This document shows, in pieces, positions 4,668 to 6,247 of a stretch of 6,247 nt of DNA. Origin of the DNA: Gammaproteobacteria bacterium (GTDB lineage Bacteria > Pseudomonadota > Gammaproteobacteria > GRL18); assembly GCA_030632625.1 (NCBI GenBank), contig DAOVUK010000208.1:1-6247 (forward strand), given 5' to 3'. The notes under the pieces are model-generated. The model was not told where the DNA came from. It made no database searches and saw only the letters and a list, made by a program, of their open reading frames with translations. The translations under genes and the position numbers were made by a program. Within the stretch, counting starts at the first letter, position 1, and each line of letters starts with the position of its first letter.

Positions 4668-6247
4668 CTATTTCTTCTTAGGCATCGGAACACGAATAAC
4701 TGTATTATCTACATTCATGAGATTTTTTTCTGTGTCATGAGTCCACGTTTCTTCATGGTAATGGTGTTTAGTAGGTTTGCTATTCATTTCATGATTACCA
4801 TAACGAATGCTTCGTTTTCCATCAGCAGAGACAATCCTATCTGCATCAGGTAAACCAGTTCGTGGATGAATATTTGTCTGCAGTTCAGATCCTAGAAATT
4901 CGTCCCATTTGCCAACTACTTCCTGAGGTTTTACAGGTTTAGGGGCATAGACTTCATTATGGTATCCTTTTCCAGGTACGTCCTTTGCAACTTCCTTGCA
5001 TGTTAATCCAAATTGATCAACCCATGCAATTGGATTATTCACATACTGATAACTATTATTTCCGCCAATTAAACCAACCGGGTCCTGGTTAATAAATCGG
5101 GCTGTCTGCGGATCATAATACCGATGTCGATTATAATGCAAGCCCGTTTCTGTATCATAATACTGCCCCTGAAACCTCAGGTTATTTTCCACCGACTCAA
5201 CAATTTTTTTAACCACATTACCATAGGCTTTATAATGAACTGACCAGGCCAGTTCGCCATTATGACGAGTCAGTTCCTGTGGAGTGCCCAGATGGTCTAA
5301 ATGATAGTGATAAATCTGCTGGTCTTGAATAATCGCCAGTGGTTTAAAGCTATTGGGCTCATAGAGATAAGTTTTCGAAACAGTTTCCTGAGCTTTTTCT
5401 TGTTCTTCATTTTCTTCATGATTAATTTGAGTGATACTTTCACTCAGTAACACATCACCATTCCAGACAAAATCAATACTCTGTTCTGGTGTGGTTTTAT
5501 TTATTCTGCGTCCCAGTGCATCGTAGGTGTAGAGATATTCTTCCTGTTTGCCTGCCTTGTTTTTAGTAACTTTGACCAATTGGTTTGAGGCATTGTAGGT
5601 GAACTCAGTTTGCAGCTGACCGCCTTTGCCCCGTTGCTCTTTAATCAGATTTCCCCGGGTATCGTATGCAAACTTTCGGTCGCCCAAAAAGGCCAGGCGG
5701 TTGCCTGTGACTTGTTGTGTCGAGGACTGATTGGCGGGCTGGAGTGGTGTGTTCTGTGTGCTTTGCTGGGCTAATAAGTTACCTGCGGGATCAAAGGCAA
5801 ATTGTTCGCTGACAAAACTCTTTACTTGCGTCAGACGGTTTAAGGCATCGTATTGATAGTGGGTGGCACCTTTTTTGAAATCATCGATGGTGGCGAGGTT
5901 GCCTGCGTGATCGTAGGCATAGCCTCGTTGAATAATGGTGCTTTTGGTTTGCTGGTGAGAGACTTGATGGCTGGCCAGTCGGCCCATAGGATCGTAGTGA
6001 TAATGAGCGTTCAGTTTGCCTTGTTGTTTGCTGACTTCACGACCCAGTGCATCACGTTGAATTTGGCTGATGACTTCATCATCCAGTGATACCTGAGTGA
6101 ATAACTGCTGGTGATTGTAATGATATGCCACGACCTGACCAGAGGGCAGGGTCGTTTTGGTACGATTGCCTAAGGCATCGTATTGGTGCATCAGAGTCTG
6201 GCTCTGTTTGTCTGATTTTTGTGTTTCTTCAATGGGGTTGCCCAACG
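4668..6247 (-). CDS. Rhs-family polymorphic toxin, C-terminal part (5' end off window)
   Basis: At least 526 codons enter from the right edge; TTG at 6245 is an internal Leu codon (DALGNP), not a start. Numbering from it, YD repeats fill about 1-260 (YDALGNRTKTTLPSGQ, RDALGREVSKQQGK, YDPMGRLASHQ, YDHAGNLATIDD, YDALNRLTQVK, FDPAGNLLAQQ, YDTRGNLIKEQ, YDALGRRINKTT). The Rhs core follows at about 305-414: YHYHLDHLGTPQELT, YYDTETGLHYNRHRYYDP, INQDPVGLIGGNNSYQYVNNP, and WVDQFGL (commonly DPxGL, here DQFGL). In this family the shell is exported, often by type VI secretion, and the tip after the core is freed by self-cleavage. The tip (415-525, nt 5003-4668) ends MPKKK. It contains KWDEFLGSEL, HPRTGLPDADRIVSADGKRSIRYGNHEMNS in sequence, and HHYHEETW, with His485, Glu486, His494, His495 and His497 as possible active-site residues. 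I cannot assign its activity; a nuclease is one guess. Confidence 0.93.
   Translation of the reverse strand, partial: LGNPIEETQKSDKQSQTLMHQYDALGNRTKTTLPSGQVVAYHYNHQQLFTQVSLDDEVISQIQRDALGREVSKQQGKLNAHYHYDPMGRLASHQVSHQQTKSTIIQRGYAYDHAGNLATIDDFKKGATHYQYDALNRLTQVKSFVSEQFAFDPAGNLLAQQSTQNTPLQPANQSSTQQVTGNRLAFLGDRKFAYDTRGNLIKEQRGKGGQLQTEFTYNASNQLVKVTKNKAGKQEEYLYTYDALGRRINKTTPEQSIDFVWNGDVLLSESITQINHEENEEQEKAQETVSKTYLYEPNSFKPLAIIQDQQIYHYHLDHLGTPQELTRHNGELAWSVHYKAYGNVVKKIVESVENNLRFQGQYYDTETGLHYNRHRYYDPQTARFINQDPVGLIGGNNSYQYVNNPIAWVDQFGLTCKEVAKDVPGKGYHNEVYAPKPVKPQEVVGKWDEFLGSELQTNIHPRTGLPDADRIVSADGKRSIRYGNHEMNSKPTKHHYHEETWTHDTEKNLMNVDNTVIRVPMPKKK
6043..6247. repeat. 205-bp direct repeat, copy B (in main rhs gene)
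   Basis: This is the counterpart of 3730-3934 within the YD-repeat part of the intact rhs frame, with one mismatch in 205 bp. The copy reaches the right edge, so the duplicated block probably extends further. Confidence 0.95.

Noticed and set aside
5853..6089. Plus-strand 78-codon open frame
   Set aside because: It lies antisense to YD repeats of the rhs gene; the repeat-derived hydrophobic composition is a by-product.

Overview
The window looks like a gene-poor, rearranged accessory segment of an AT-rich gammaproteobacterial chromosome. That placement is inferred from the style of the proteins (the end of an EAL-domain phosphodiesterase, a HipBA module, an Rhs protein with a polymorphic tip, a tyrosine-recombinase remnant). 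The species cannot be named from the sequence.

Left part (1-1331): a minus-strand gene of unknown function runs off the left edge. It abuts the 3' remnant of an EAL-domain cyclic-di-GMP phosphodiesterase gene whose 5' part is gone. About 420 bp of AT-rich non-coding DNA follows. Then comes an intact plus-strand gene for a small exported, probably all-helical protein.

Middle (1339-3359): a minus-strand hipB-hipA operon (toxin-antitoxin / persistence kinase type). Its HipB carries two HTH domains in tandem. Its promoter region holds three copies of a 16-bp operator-like repeat exactly 49 bp apart. Downstream of hipA is a 48-codon fragment resembling part of a polymorphic-toxin tip, and a strong minus-strand intrinsic terminator overlaps the end of that fragment.

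Right part (3381-6247): a mosaic built around an Rhs/YD-repeat gene. The 3' part of a large rhs gene enters from the right edge on the minus strand and ends in a variable 111-residue tip that I cannot assign to a family. Two bases later comes a small acidic protein, the presumed cognate immunity protein. Beyond it lie two related 93-100 bp MITE-like elements with identical 20-bp inverted ends. One has a 38-bp tandem duplication at one end. Between them is a second, truncated rhs fragment, 205 bp of which matches the main rhs gene with one mismatch. A tyrosine-recombinase fragment, cut at both ends, sits between the left element and the hip operator array.

Working units: (i) hipB-hipA, probably autorepressed through the three operators; (ii) the rhs toxin plus immunity operon, whose transcript may end at the hairpin formed by the right-hand MITE. 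The remaining pieces record repeated insertion, deletion and duplication, as expected of an Rhs locus that exchanges toxin tips.
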